Of a stretch of DNA of 64,000 bases, positions 51,863 through 60,546 are shown piece after piece (within the stretch, counting starts at the first letter, position 1; the number at the start of each line of letters is the position of its first letter). This stretch comes from Burkholderia lata (GTDB taxonomy: Bacteria > Pseudomonadota > Gammaproteobacteria > Burkholderiales > Burkholderiaceae). The position numbers and the translations under genes are program-made. The notes below the pieces were generated by a model. It ran no database searches and was not told the origin of the DNA. It was given only the letters and a program-made list of their open reading frames with translations. The stretch lies in contig NC_007511.1 of assembly GCF_000012945.1 (NCBI RefSeq), positions 62,001-126,000 on the forward strand. Reading direction: 5' to 3'.

Positions 51863-53050
51863 ATGATGCTGGTTCTCGCTTTCCTGGTGTCCGGCCTGTC
51901 GCTGATGATCTGGATCGTGCTGCTCGTCGCGCGTGGCGGCTTCTGGCGCGCGGTGCCCGCGCGGCCGCTGCCGCCCGAGGCGCGCGGCGCCGCGGCCGAG
52001 GCCGGCTGGCCGGCCGTCGTCGCGGTCGTGCCGGCGCGCAACGAGGCCGACGTGATCGCCCGGGCGGCGACTTCGCTGCTCGAGCAGGATTACCCGGGCG
52101 ATTTTCATCTGATCATTGTCGATGACCACAGCGACGACGGCACCGCCGACGCGGCCCGCGCGGCCGCGCTCGCGATCAACCGCGCCGACCGGCTGACGGT
52201 GCTGGCCGCGAAGCCGCTGCCGGCCGGCTGGTCGGGCAAGGTGTGGGCGCAGTCGCAGGGGATCGCCGCGGTGCAGACGCTCGGCCTGCCGGCCGACTAC
52301 CTGCTGCTGACGGATGCCGACATCGGCCATCCGCCCGACGCCGTCGCGCAGCTCGTCACGCGCGCCCAGGCCGAAAACCGCGATCTCGTGTCGCTGATGG
52401 TGCGGCTGCGCTGCGATTCGTTCTGGGAAAAGGCGCTGATCCCCGCGTTCGTGTTCTTCTTCGCGAAGCTCTATCCGTTCTCGTGGATCAACAACCCGCG
52501 CAACCGGACGGCCGGCGCCGCGGGCGGCTGCATGCTCGTCAAGCGCACGGCGCTCGAGGAAGCGGGCGGCATCGAGTCGATCCGCGGCGCGCTGATCGAC
52601 GACTGCAGCCTCGCCGCGCAGATCAAGCATCGCGGCGAAGGCCGCCATCCGATCCGGCTCGACCTGGCCGACCGCAGCGTGTCGCTGCGCCCGTACGACA
52701 GCTGGCGCGACATCTGGAACATGATCGCGCGCACCGCGTTCACGCAGCTGCACTATTCGCCGCTGCTGCTGGCCGGCACGCTGCTCGGGATGACGATCAT
52801 CTATCTCGTGCCGCCCGCCGCGGCGCTCGCGTACGGCGCGCGCGCCTGGCCGGCGTGGCTCGCGTGGGCGTCGATGTGCGCCGCGTATGCGCCGATGCTG
52901 CGCTACTACCGGCGCTCGCCGCTGTGGGCGCCGGCGCTGCCGCTCGTCGCGCTGTTCTATGTGGGGGCGACGTTCGCGTCTGCATGGCGCTACTGGCGCG
53001 GCAAGGGCGGCCAGTGGAAGGCGCGCGTGCAGGCGCCGGTGGATCGCTGA
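51863..53050 (+). CDS. hpnB: Hopene-associated glycosyltransferase HpnB
   Basis: 395 residues of glycosyltransferase family 2 with a membrane segment at the N-terminus (LAFLVSGLSLMIWIVLLVAR) and several at the C-terminus. The nucleotide-sugar site is seen in VVAVVPARNEADVIARA, DDHSDDGTAD and LLLTDADIGHPPDAV (DAD motif), then RGALIDDCSLAAQIKHRG. This combination is that of HpnB, encoded in hopanoid loci and thought to act on hopanoid glycans. It is divergent from ispH-hpnH. A strong terminator follows. Confidence 0.93.
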   Translation: MMLVLAFLVSGLSLMIWIVLLVARGGFWRAVPARPLPPEARGAAAEAGWPAVVAVVPARNEADVIARAATSLLEQDYPGDFHLIIVDDHSDDGTADAARAAALAINRADRLTVLAAKPLPAGWSGKVWAQSQGIAAVQTLGLPADYLLLTDADIGHPPDAVAQLVTRAQAENRDLVSLMVRLRCDSFWEKALIPAFVFFFAKLYPFSWINNPRNRTAGAAGGCMLVKRTALEEAGGIESIRGALIDDCSLAAQIKHRGEGRHPIRLDLADRSVSLRPYDSWRDIWNMIARTAFTQLHYSPLLLAGTLLGMTIIYLVPPAAALAYGARAWPAWLAWASMCAAYAPMLRYYRRSPLWAPALPLVALFYVGATFASAWRYWRGKGGQWKARVQAPVDR

Positions 53051-53090
53051 GTACTGTCCGGGAGGCGCGCCTCCCGGCAACCGGAAAGCA

Positions 53091-53131
53091 AACAGCCCGA
53101 TCGGTGGAAACCGGTCGGGCTGTTTCGTTTT
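53091..53131. terminator. Terminator after hpnB
   Basis: AACAGCCCGA (53091-53100) pairs with TCGGGCTGTT (53115-53124), extended inward by CGGT/ACCG around GGAA with one mismatch that is a T-G wobble. TCGTTTT follows. It can work in both directions, because the coiled-coil gene converges here. Confidence 0.88.
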
Positions 53132-53167
53132 CGGCAGTGCCTTTTCGGCGGTGCGGCTTGCCGGTGC

Positions 53168-54625
53168 TTAGCGCTGGGTCAGCATCATGTACATCTGGAC
53201 CACGACGTCCGGCGAGAACGTGAACGGTACCCAGCCGTAGCCCGTGTGGCGGGCCACCAGCAGGCGGTCGCCATTCGACTGTTTCTGCACGGCCATCATC
53301 GGATTCTTCGTCGTCACGAAGCGCCAGCCGGCCGGGATGCCGGGCGGCGGCTCCGGCTGCATCGACGCGCGTGCATGCGCGAGTTCCTCGATCAGCTGGC
53401 CCAGCTGCTCCGGATGCAGCGTGATCGATTCGCCGTTGATGGTCAGCGTGAGTTCGTTCTGCGTCGGACGCGACACGTGCAGCGTCGATTTGTCGGACGG
53501 GGCCGGGGTGATGGCTTCGGCCTCGACTTCGGCTTCGACTTCAACCGGCGTTTCGGCTTGCGCCGTCGCGACGACGGCCGCTTCGGCATCGGCCGTTGAA
53601 TCCACCGTTTCGGCCGCAGCCGGCGCGGGCACGATCACGGTCGGTTCCGCCGCCGGCGCGTCGGCCGGTGCAGGTTCGACGACTTCGGCCGCCACCGCCG
53701 TGGCGGCAACCGCGTTGGTCGCGGCTTCCTTGACGACGGCCTCGACCAGCGCTTCGGCGTCGGCGATGGCCTGCGCGTGGTGCTGCGCAGCCGCTTCGGC
53801 TTGGGCGATCGCTTCGGTGTGGCGTTGCGTGACGGCCTCCGCCTGCGCGGCGGCGTCGGCGTGGCGTTGCGCGGCCGCCTCGGCCTGCGCGATCGCTTCG
53901 GTATGGCGTTGCGTGACGGCTTCTGCCTCGGCGGTCGCATCGGCATGACGCTGCGCGGCGGCCTGCGTTTCGGCGATCGCCTGCGTGTGCTGCTGCGCGA
54001 GCGCTTCGGCTTCCGCGATCGCAGCCGTGTGGCGCTGTGCGGCGGCTTCGGCGTCGGCGATCGTGGCTGCGTGACGCTGCGTGGCCGCTTCGGCTTCGGC
54101 GGTCGCTTCCGCGTGCCGCTTCGCAGCGGCCTCGGCTTCGACGGTCGCGGCCGTGTGGCGCTGCGCGGCCGCATCGGCTTCGGTGGCTGCTGCGTGATGG
54201 CGCTGCGCGGCGGCCTCGGCTTCGGCGATCGCGGCCGCGTGGCGCTGCGACGCCGCTTCGGCATCCGCGTGACGCTGCGCGAGCGCTTCGGTCAGCGCGG
54301 TGGCTTCCGCATGGCGCTGCGACGCGGCTTCGGCTTGCGCGGTGGCATCGGTATGACGCTGGGCGGCGGCTTCTGCGGCGGCGGTCGCGCTGGCGTGGCG
54401 CTGCTGCGCAGCCTCCGCATCGGCGGCAGCGGCCGTGTGGCGTTGTGCGGCGGCTTGCGCTTCGGTTTCCGCGGCGGCGTGACGCTCTGCTGCGGCCTGG
54501 GCTTCCGTTGCGGCGGCGCGCGCGAAGGCTTCCGCGCTGCGGGCCGCCTGCTGCGCGGCGTGGTGATCGTGGAGCAGCTGATCGACGCCCATGGTGAGCG
54601 AAGCGATCTGATCGTTCAGGTTCAT
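53168..54625 (-). CDS. Alanine-rich coiled-coil protein with 14-residue repeats
   Basis: 485 residues. After a 40-residue start, about 18 units of 14 residues (consensus AEAAAQRHADATAE, each with Gln-Arg-His) run to residue 290, one of them shortened to ten. Two heptads per unit predict a long alanine coiled coil. A Val/Ala/Glu/Thr-rich linker (295-385) leads to a C-terminal domain with ELTLTINGESITLHPEQLGQ and YGWVPFTFSPDVVVQMYMML. No signal peptide is seen. It lies between hpnB and hpnA on the hpnA strand, behind a hairpin. I do not recognise a family; phasin-like or structural roles are guesses. Confidence 0.85.
   Translation of the reverse strand: MNLNDQIASLTMGVDQLLHDHHAAQQAARSAEAFARAAATEAQAAAERHAAAETEAQAAAQRHTAAAADAEAAQQRHASATAAAEAAAQRHTDATAQAEAASQRHAEATALTEALAQRHADAEAASQRHAAAIAEAEAAAQRHHAAATEADAAAQRHTAATVEAEAAAKRHAEATAEAEAATQRHAATIADAEAAAQRHTAAIAEAEALAQQHTQAIAETQAAAQRHADATAEAEAVTQRHTEAIAQAEAAAQRHADAAAQAEAVTQRHTEAIAQAEAAAQHHAQAIADAEALVEAVVKEAATNAVAATAVAAEVVEPAPADAPAAEPTVIVPAPAAAETVDSTADAEAAVVATAQAETPVEVEAEVEAEAITPAPSDKSTLHVSRPTQNELTLTINGESITLHPEQLGQLIEELAHARASMQPEPPPGIPAGWRFVTTKNPMMAVQKQSNGDRLLVARHTGYGWVPFTFSPDVVVQMYMMLTQR
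53770..54505 (-). repeat. Tandem 42-bp repeats coding the coiled coil
   Basis: About 17-18 in-frame units of 42 bp are visible as recurring blocks such as GCGTGACGCTGCG and GCTTCGGC on the plus strand. Some pairs of units are nearly identical (an 84-bp higher-order pattern giving AVTQRHTEAIAQ twice), and one unit lacks 12 bp. Such arrays can gain or lose units by slippage or recombination without shifting frame. Confidence 0.85.
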
Positions 54626-54704
54626 GCGTGTCTTCTCTGCGTAAGACCCGCGATTTTAACCGCTGCGCCGGTAGCGGGCCGCGCGGGACGTGTAACAAAG
54701 TGCG

Positions 54705-54731
54705 CAAAGCGGCGTGAAGCACGCCGCTTTG
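54705..54731. terminator. Terminator-like hairpin behind hpnA
   Basis: A perfect 12-base stem, CAAAGCGGCGTG (54705-54716) and its complement (54720-54731), with a three-base loop. It lies just after the hpnA stop on the minus strand and before the coiled-coil gene; the T-tract is poor, so partial read-through is possible. Confidence 0.6.
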
Positions 54732-54733
54732 TG

Positions 54734-55741
54734 TTACTTCAGGTAGCCCGCGGAGCCGAACCAGTCGAGCGCATCGCGCAGCCCTTCGCGGTACGGGCGC
54801 GCACGGTAGCCGAGCTCGCGCTCGGCCTTCGCGGACGTGAAATACATCTTGTTCTTCGACATCCGCAGCCCGTCCACGGTGACGAACGGCTCCTTCTTCG
54901 TGAACTTCGCGACCGCTTCCGCCCCGACCGCGAGCGGGTAGAGCGGCCAGCGCGGCAGCGCGATCGTCGGCGCCTTGCGGCCCGTCATCTGTGCGATGTC
55001 GGCGAGCATCTGCTGCAGCGGCAGGTTCTCGCCGCCGAGGATGTAGCGCTCGCCGATCCGGCCGCGCTCGAGCGCGAGGAAGTGGCCGTGCGCGACGTCG
55101 TCCACATGCACGAGGTTCAGCCCCGTGTCGACGAACGCGGGAATCTTGCCGAGCGCGGCTTCGACGATGATGCGGCCGGTGGGCGTCGGCTTCACGTCGC
55201 GCGGGCCGATCGGCGTCGACGGATTGACGATCACGGCCGGCAGCCCTTCGTCGGCGATCATCCGCTCGACCGCGCGTTCCGCGAGCACCTTGCTGCGCTT
55301 GTAGACACCGATCGCCTGCTCGGCCGTGAGCGGCCGGTTTTCGTCGGACGGATCGCCGGCGCTCGTCACCTTCAGCGTCGCGACGCTGCTCGTGTAGACG
55401 ATCCGCTCGACGCCTTCCGCGCGTGCCGCGCGCATCGTCGCGACCGCGCCCTCGAGGTTCGCGCGCTCGATCTCGTCGGGATCGGGTGCCCACAGCCGGT
55501 AGTCGGCCGCCACGTGCAGCAGGTAGCGCACGCCGCGCAGCGCGGCGCGCATCGACGCCTCGTCGCGCATGTCGCCGGTGACGATCTCGGCGTCGAGGTC
55601 CGCCACGTTCGTGCGCGGGCTGGTCGGGCGCACGAGCACGCGCACCGCATAGCCTTTCTGCTGCGCAATGCGCGCGACGGCCGAGCCGACGAAGCCGGAC
55701 GCGCCGGTGACGAGAACGAGATCGCGGGAGGTATCAGTCAT
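54734..55741 (-). CDS. hpnA: Hopanoid-associated sugar epimerase HpnA
   Basis: 335 residues, extended SDR fold. The cofactor motif is LVLVTGASGFVGSAVARIA (residues 8-26). YLLHVAADYRLWAPDPDEIE is a highly characteristic HpnA block, and YKRSKVLAERAVERM carries the catalytic Tyr and Lys. HpnA is a dihydroflavonol-reductase-like protein encoded in hopanoid loci; its sugar substrate is not proven. It is upstream of the coiled-coil gene on the same strand. Confidence 0.93.
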   Translation of the reverse strand: MTDTSRDLVLVTGASGFVGSAVARIAQQKGYAVRVLVRPTSPRTNVADLDAEIVTGDMRDEASMRAALRGVRYLLHVAADYRLWAPDPDEIERANLEGAVATMRAARAEGVERIVYTSSVATLKVTSAGDPSDENRPLTAEQAIGVYKRSKVLAERAVERMIADEGLPAVIVNPSTPIGPRDVKPTPTGRIIVEAALGKIPAFVDTGLNLVHVDDVAHGHFLALERGRIGERYILGGENLPLQQMLADIAQMTGRKAPTIALPRWPLYPLAVGAEAVAKFTKKEPFVTVDGLRMSKNKMYFTSAKAERELGYRARPYREGLRDALDWFGSAGYLK

Positions 55742-55917
55742 GCGTTTCCTTCAGGGCCGCGCGCGAGCGGCGCGGCGGTTGAGCATCGGCGAGATTGTAC
55801 GTGGTCGGCGCGCGCGGCGACGCAAGGCCGTGACCGCCGCGAACCGGCTCCGGCACGTGTGCGAAGCGGCCGACGCGACTACAATGCCGGGCTTGAATGC
55901 AACGGGAGGGCGACGCG

Positions 55918-56214
55918 ATGAGCCGCAATGAACTGGACGAACGGATCGAGACCTACTACGTGCGGGTGCGCGGCGTCGTGCAGGGCGTCGGCTTCCGTCA
56001 TGCGACGGTGCGCGAGGCGCATGCGCTGAAGCTGCGCGGCTGGGTCGCGAATCTCGAGGACGGCACCGTCGAGGCGATGATCCAGGGCTCCGGCGCGCAG
56101 ATCGACCGGATGCTCGCGTGGCTGCGCCACGGGCCGCCGGCCGCGCGCGTGACCGAGGTGACGTTCGAGGAACGCCAGACCGAAAGGCGCTTCGAGCGCT
56201 TCCAGCAGCAGTAA
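55918..56214 (+). CDS. acyP: Acylphosphatase
   Basis: 98 residues, standard length. The catalytic signature is Arg27 in VRGVVQGVGFRHA and Asn45 in GWVANLEDGTVEA; the protein hydrolyses acyl phosphates such as carbamoyl or aspartyl phosphate. GGAGGG precedes the ATG at 55918; an in-frame ATG at 55897 is less well placed. The EamA transporter gene follows after 16 bases and is probably co-transcribed, without obvious functional relation. Confidence 0.95.
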   Translation: MSRNELDERIETYYVRVRGVVQGVGFRHATVREAHALKLRGWVANLEDGTVEAMIQGSGAQIDRMLAWLRHGPPAARVTEVTFEERQTERRFERFQQQ

Positions 56215-56230
56215 GAGGCACGGAACGATC

Positions 56231-57130
56231 ATGACGGGGTATCCGGAGGCCGGGCGCGGCCTCATGTTGTCGGTGACGGCGTCGATGCTGTTCGCGCTGA
56301 TGTCCGCCTACGCGAAACTGCTCGCGCCGCTCACGGGGCTCGACATCTTCGCGTGGCGCGTGTTGTGGACCGCACCGGGCGCGCTCGCGCTGATCGCGCT
56401 GCGCGGCCGCTTGCCCGCGCTCGTCGACCTCCTTCGGCGCAGCGTGCGCGACTGGCGTCTGCTGATTGCGCTGCCGGTGAGCGCGGCGCTGCTCGGCGTG
56501 CAGTTGTGGCTGTTTCTTTGGGCGCCGTTGCACGGCCGCATGCTCGAAGTGTCGCTCGGCTATTTCCTGCTGCCGCTGACGATGGTGCTCGTCGGCCGCT
56601 TCTACTATCACGAACGGCTCGATCCGCTGCAATGGGCGGCGGTCGCGTGCGCCGCGCTCGGCGTTGCGCACGAAGTGTGGGCGACGCGCGCGTTCGCGTG
56701 GCCGACGCTCGTCGTCGCGCTCGGCTATCCGCCGTATTTCGTGCTGCGCCGGCGGATCAACGCCGATTCGCTCGCCGCGTTTGCGGTCGAGATCGCGCTG
56801 CTGTGCCCGATCGCGTTCGCGATGGTCGCGACGAGCACGACGCACGTCGCCGATCATCCGCTGCTGTGGGCCGTGCTGCTGCCGGGCCTCGGCGTGCTCA
56901 GCACGCTCGCGCTCGCGAGCTACCTGAAGGCGAGCCGGATGCTGCCGATGGCGCTGTTCGGGATTCTCGGCTACGTCGAACCGGTGCTGCTCGTCGCGGT
57001 GTCGCTGCTGCTGCTCGGCGAGACGCTGAGCGTCGCGAAGCTCGCGACGTACGGGCCGATCTGGGTTGCCGTCGCGCTGACCGCATGGCACAGCGCGATG
57101 CTGATGCGGCGCCTGCCCGCGCGCGGATAA
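56231..57130 (+). CDS. EamA family transporter (RarD-like)
   Basis: 299 residues with ten membrane segments in two EamA repeats, first LSVTASMLFALMSAYAKLLA and later VLLPGLGVLSTLALASYLK. FAWRVLWTAPGALALIALRG and LGYFLLPLTMVLVGRFYYHE are typical of the RarD branch. It would export or exchange a small metabolite or drug across the inner membrane; RarD itself has been linked to chloramphenicol tolerance. It is second in a unit with acylphosphatase. Confidence 0.87.
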   Translation: MTGYPEAGRGLMLSVTASMLFALMSAYAKLLAPLTGLDIFAWRVLWTAPGALALIALRGRLPALVDLLRRSVRDWRLLIALPVSAALLGVQLWLFLWAPLHGRMLEVSLGYFLLPLTMVLVGRFYYHERLDPLQWAAVACAALGVAHEVWATRAFAWPTLVVALGYPPYFVLRRRINADSLAAFAVEIALLCPIAFAMVATSTTHVADHPLLWAVLLPGLGVLSTLALASYLKASRMLPMALFGILGYVEPVLLVAVSLLLLGETLSVAKLATYGPIWVAVALTAWHSAMLMRRLPARG

Positions 57131-57527
57131 ACGTCGATCGCGATGCGGCGGCTGCGTGCAGCATGCCGCGTCGCGCATCGCAAAACGATGGCACCGCAGC
57201 GGTCGAACCCATCGATGCTGACCGCGAACTGGCGTCGCGCTGGCATGAGGCTGGCGACGCTGCCCGCTTTGTGCCACAAGGCTCGTGCCTGTAATCGAAC
57301 AGAAGATTCGGTTGCACTTTGTTACTTAGGGTCTCCCCGGATCGGCCATTAGACTGGCCTCACCGACTTCCCTTCGTATGCAGCCTTTCAATGAACGGTC
57401 ATCTCCGTGCCTGGCCGGCCGGGTTGGCGCGATGCGAGCATACGCGTATCGCCGCTGATTCCGCTCGCCTTCTCCTTCCCGATCCATTCGCCGGTGCGCG
57501 CTGCACCGCCGTCGTGCAGGTGTGCTC
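57131..57527. other. Intergenic region before the OpgC-like gene
   Basis: 397 bp with no gene that I can support. An AT-rich spot near 57305-57330 (GCACTTTGTTACTTAGG) may belong to a promoter. No T-tract hairpin follows the EamA gene. Confidence 0.35.
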
Positions 57528-58652
57528 ATGTCGTTGAGCCCGCCGCCTTCCGCCACCTTTCCACCGTCGCGCAGCGGCCGCCTGATCGAAGTCGATTTCT
57601 TCCGCGGCATCGTGCTGTTGATGATCGTCGTCGATCACATCGGCGCGAGCGTGCTGTCACGCGTCACGCTGCATGCGTTCGCGCTGTGCGATGCGGCCGA
57701 GGTCTTCGTCTTTCTCGGCGGCTTCGCGACCGCGAGCGCCTATGGCGCGATCGCCGAGCGACACGGCGCGCGCGCCGCGCAAAAGCGCTTCGTGCGCCGC
57801 GCGATGCAGATCTACCGCGCGTTTCTCGCGACCTCGACGCTGATGCTCGTCGTGTCGGCCGTGCTCGACCACTACGGGATCGATGCACCGAACCTCGCAC
57901 TCGACGACGTCAGCGTGATGCTTGCCTCGCCGCTCACGGGCGCCGCCGAGTTGCTGACGTTCCAGCGCCAGCCCTATCTCGCGTCGGTGCTGCCCATGTA
58001 CGTGCTGTTCGCGCTCGCGTCGCCGGTGCTCGTGCCGTTCGCGCGCCGGCATCCGTGGCTGCTCGTCGCGCTCGGCGTCGCGTCCTGGATCGCGGCGGGC
58101 TGGCTCGGCCCCGAGCTGCTGGATACCGATGGATTCCGCTGGAGTTTCAATCCGTTCGCGTGGCAACTGATGTTCGTCGCCGGCGTGCTCGCGCGCTGCC
58201 AGCCGTTCTACCGGCGCATCGCGCTCGGGCGCTGGGGGGCCGCCGCGACCGGGCTCGCGTGCGCGGTCGTGCTCGGCTGCGCGAGCTACAAGCTGTTCTC
58301 GGGGCTGCCGCTGCCGGAAGGCGTGTTCAAGCGCGATCTCGCGCTGCCGCGCGTCGTGAGCTTCGCGGCCATCGCGTGGCTGATGGCCGACTGCGTGCGC
58401 TTCGGCTGGATCGCGCGGATCGCGCAGGGCGTGCGGCCCGTCGTGGCCGTGGGCCAGCGTGGGCTGATCTGTTTCGTCGCAGGCGCGGCGATCTCGCTCG
58501 TCATCGATTCGCTCTTGCATCCGGTCGTGCGGAGCGCCGATCTGCGGCATGTCGGCGTGGGCCTCGTGGCTGACGCGTGCGCGCTCGGGCTGATGATGGC
58601 CGTGGCCGGTTCGGGAACGTGGATCGCGCGGTGGCGCAGCGCGGCTGCTTGA
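57528..58652 (+). CDS. opgC: OpgC family membrane protein
   Basis: 374 residues with about ten membrane segments. The opening RLIEVDFFRGIVLLMIVVDH and LCDAAEVFVFLGGFATASAY are the OpgC signature, as is PYLASVLPMYVLFALASPVL. OpgC adds succinyl groups to osmoregulated periplasmic glucans in enteric bacteria. No opgG or opgH is in the window, so the acceptor here is not known. The ATG at 57528 is preferred over GTG at 57522 because CAGG lies seven bases upstream. Confidence 0.85.
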   Translation: MSLSPPPSATFPPSRSGRLIEVDFFRGIVLLMIVVDHIGASVLSRVTLHAFALCDAAEVFVFLGGFATASAYGAIAERHGARAAQKRFVRRAMQIYRAFLATSTLMLVVSAVLDHYGIDAPNLALDDVSVMLASPLTGAAELLTFQRQPYLASVLPMYVLFALASPVLVPFARRHPWLLVALGVASWIAAGWLGPELLDTDGFRWSFNPFAWQLMFVAGVLARCQPFYRRIALGRWGAAATGLACAVVLGCASYKLFSGLPLPEGVFKRDLALPRVVSFAAIAWLMADCVRFGWIARIAQGVRPVVAVGQRGLICFVAGAAISLVIDSLLHPVVRSADLRHVGVGLVADACALGLMMAVAGSGTWIARWRSAAA

Positions 58653-58698
58653 GCGGCGCGGGAGGCGGCGCGTGCGGCACCGAATGTGCCGCGCGGCG

Positions 58699-58905
58699 TC
58701 AGTGAGGTGAGCCGATACGGGAGCGGGGAACGGCGGTGGCGTCGTCGGATTCGGCGTCGTCGCGTTCGTCGGGCGCCGGATCGTCGCGTTCCGCGAGTAC
58801 CGCGTCGGCTTCGGCTGCGGCGCGCGCGGCGCGTATCGCGGTGCAGCGCTGAGCGTGCCGGATGTCCGACAGTATCCTCAAGAGCCGCATTGTTCTGCTT
58901 TTCAT
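58699..58905 (-). CDS. Small hypothetical protein
   Basis: 68 residues from ATG at 58905, preceded by GAGAGGACA. The N-terminal half is basic (MKSRTMRLLRILSDIRHAQR) and the rest acidic with an alanine-rich stretch (AARAAAEADAVLAERDDPAP). Nothing recognisable. It is convergent with the OpgC-like gene and lies well upstream of the open space before the peptide transporter's end. The charge pattern is unlike a GC-driven chance frame, so it may be real. Confidence 0.45.
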   Translation of the reverse strand: MKSRTMRLLRILSDIRHAQRCTAIRAARAAAEADAVLAERDDPAPDERDDAESDDATAVPRSRIGSPH

Positions 58906-59025
58906 TGTCCTCTCCCGCCAGTGCGCATCTCGCGAAGCGGATGCGCTTCCTGCAACCAGTGTAGGACGCGTTTGCGTGACTGGCGGGAGAATGTGGCGTG
59001 CAGGCCGCACGCCGAGGGATATTAC

Positions 59026-60546
59026 TTACTGCGCGGCGGCGACGCCCTGCGTCTGCAGCGCTTCTTCGCGACGCTCTTCTGCACAACGCTGGTGCTGACG
59101 CGACAGGCGATTCATCAGCGGCAGCAGCAGCAGCGCGAGCACCATGCCGATCGCGGCGAGCCAGCCGAGCTTCTCGAACAGCGACAGGTACAGCGGCAGC
59201 GATTCGGTGGCCGGCAGGTCGTGCGACGGCATCTGCGCGAAGTTCGCGACGACGCTGCCCAGATACTGCGACACGCCCGTCGCGACGAAGTACGCACCCA
59301 TCATGAAGCCGCTCATGCGCGCCGGCACGTAGCGGGCGATCATCGCGAGGCCGAGGCCGCTCACCAGCAGTTCGCCGAGCGAGTAGAGGCCGTAGCCCCA
59401 TACCATGAACCACGACGACACGCGGCCGTCGATCGCGTAGCGGCCGCTGATCGTGAACACCAGGTAGCCTGCGGCCACTGCGCCGAAGCCGAGCGCGTAT
59501 TTCGCGGCGACCGGCAGGTCACGGCCGCTTTTCGCGACGGCGTTGTAGACCCACACGAGCACCGGGCTCAGCAGCATGATCCAGATCGGGTTCAGCGCCT
59601 GGAACTGCGCGGCGCTCCACGTGAACAGCGTCGTGTCGAACAGCATGAAGCGCGGATCGACGTTGCGCAGCGCGAACAGCGTCAGCGACGTCGACATCTG
59701 CACGTAGAAGATGAAGAACAGGATCACCTGGCCGATCAGCACGAGCGCCGCGATCAGGCCGGCACGCTCCGAGCGCTCCGACTTCGCGATCATGTACGCG
59801 AAGATCGCGAGGATCGCGAACGCTGCCGTCCACACGCTGGCGACGGCGAGCTGCTTGTGCTGCAGCACGTACAGCGTGATCAGCGCGAGCCCGACGCCGC
59901 CCAGCGCGACCGCGCCGAGACGCTTCCAGCGGATCGGCTGGTCGTCCGGCAGCGAGCCGACGTGCGCGAGCGTGCGATGCATCAGCATGAAGTTGAGGAT
60001 CGCGAGCAGCATGCCGCCGCAGCAGACCGCGAACGCGGTGTGCCAGCCCCAGTGATCCTTGATCCACGGCGTCGCGAGCATCGACACCGTCGAGCCGATG
60101 TTGACTGCCATGTAGTAGATCGTGAACGCGCTGTCGATGCGTGCGTCGTCGCCTTCATAGATGCGGCGCACGAGGTTCGCCGCGTTGGCCTTGAACAGGC
60201 CGTTACCGACGACGATCACGCCGAGCGACGTATACATGTACGTCAGGTGATCGTTCGGTACCGCGAGCATCAGGTAGCCGGCGCACAGCACGGACGCGCC
60301 GATGATCATCGTGCGGCGGGCGCCGAGCACCTTGTCGCCGATCCAGCCGCCGATCGACGGCGCGGCATAGACGAGTGCGGTGAACGCACCCCAGGTCAGG
60401 TTCGCATGGCTGTCGGTGAAACCGAGCCGGTCGACCATGAAGAGGACCAGGAGCGCGGCCATGCCGTAGTAGCCGAAGCGCTCCCACATTTCGATGAGGA
60501 AGACCGTCGTGAACGATCGGGTTTGTGAAACAGGTGGTTGCATCAT
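59026..60546 (-). CDS. POT family peptide transporter
   Basis: 506 residues with 12-14 membrane segments. The family signature is complete: FLIEMWERFGYYGMAALLVL (ExxERFxYYG), GGWIGDKVLGARRTMIIGA, and GNGLFKANAANLVRRIYEGD. These proteins import di- and tripeptides with protons. The ATG at 60546 is used; the TTG just before it is also in frame. An oligopeptide ABC transporter lies nearby, so the region handles peptides by two mechanisms. No regulator is adjacent on its own strand; an XRE-cupin gene is divergent at 500 bases. Confidence 0.92.
   Translation of the reverse strand: MMQPPVSQTRSFTTVFLIEMWERFGYYGMAALLVLFMVDRLGFTDSHANLTWGAFTALVYAAPSIGGWIGDKVLGARRTMIIGASVLCAGYLMLAVPNDHLTYMYTSLGVIVVGNGLFKANAANLVRRIYEGDDARIDSAFTIYYMAVNIGSTVSMLATPWIKDHWGWHTAFAVCCGGMLLAILNFMLMHRTLAHVGSLPDDQPIRWKRLGAVALGGVGLALITLYVLQHKQLAVASVWTAAFAILAIFAYMIAKSERSERAGLIAALVLIGQVILFFIFYVQMSTSLTLFALRNVDPRFMLFDTTLFTWSAAQFQALNPIWIMLLSPVLVWVYNAVAKSGRDLPVAAKYALGFGAVAAGYLVFTISGRYAIDGRVSSWFMVWGYGLYSLGELLVSGLGLAMIARYVPARMSGFMMGAYFVATGVSQYLGSVVANFAQMPSHDLPATESLPLYLSLFEKLGWLAAIGMVLALLLLPLMNRLSRQHQRCAEERREEALQTQGVAAAQ

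Noticed and set aside
53770..54505. 42-bp repeats considered as a CRISPR array
   Set aside because: Units are contiguous without unique spacers and are in frame within a coding sequence.
53777..55921. A 714-codon plus-strand frame across the coiled-coil gene and hpnA
   Set aside because: It is a mirror of the repeats (Gly/Arg/Phe pattern) and antisense to hpnA, which has clear family motifs.
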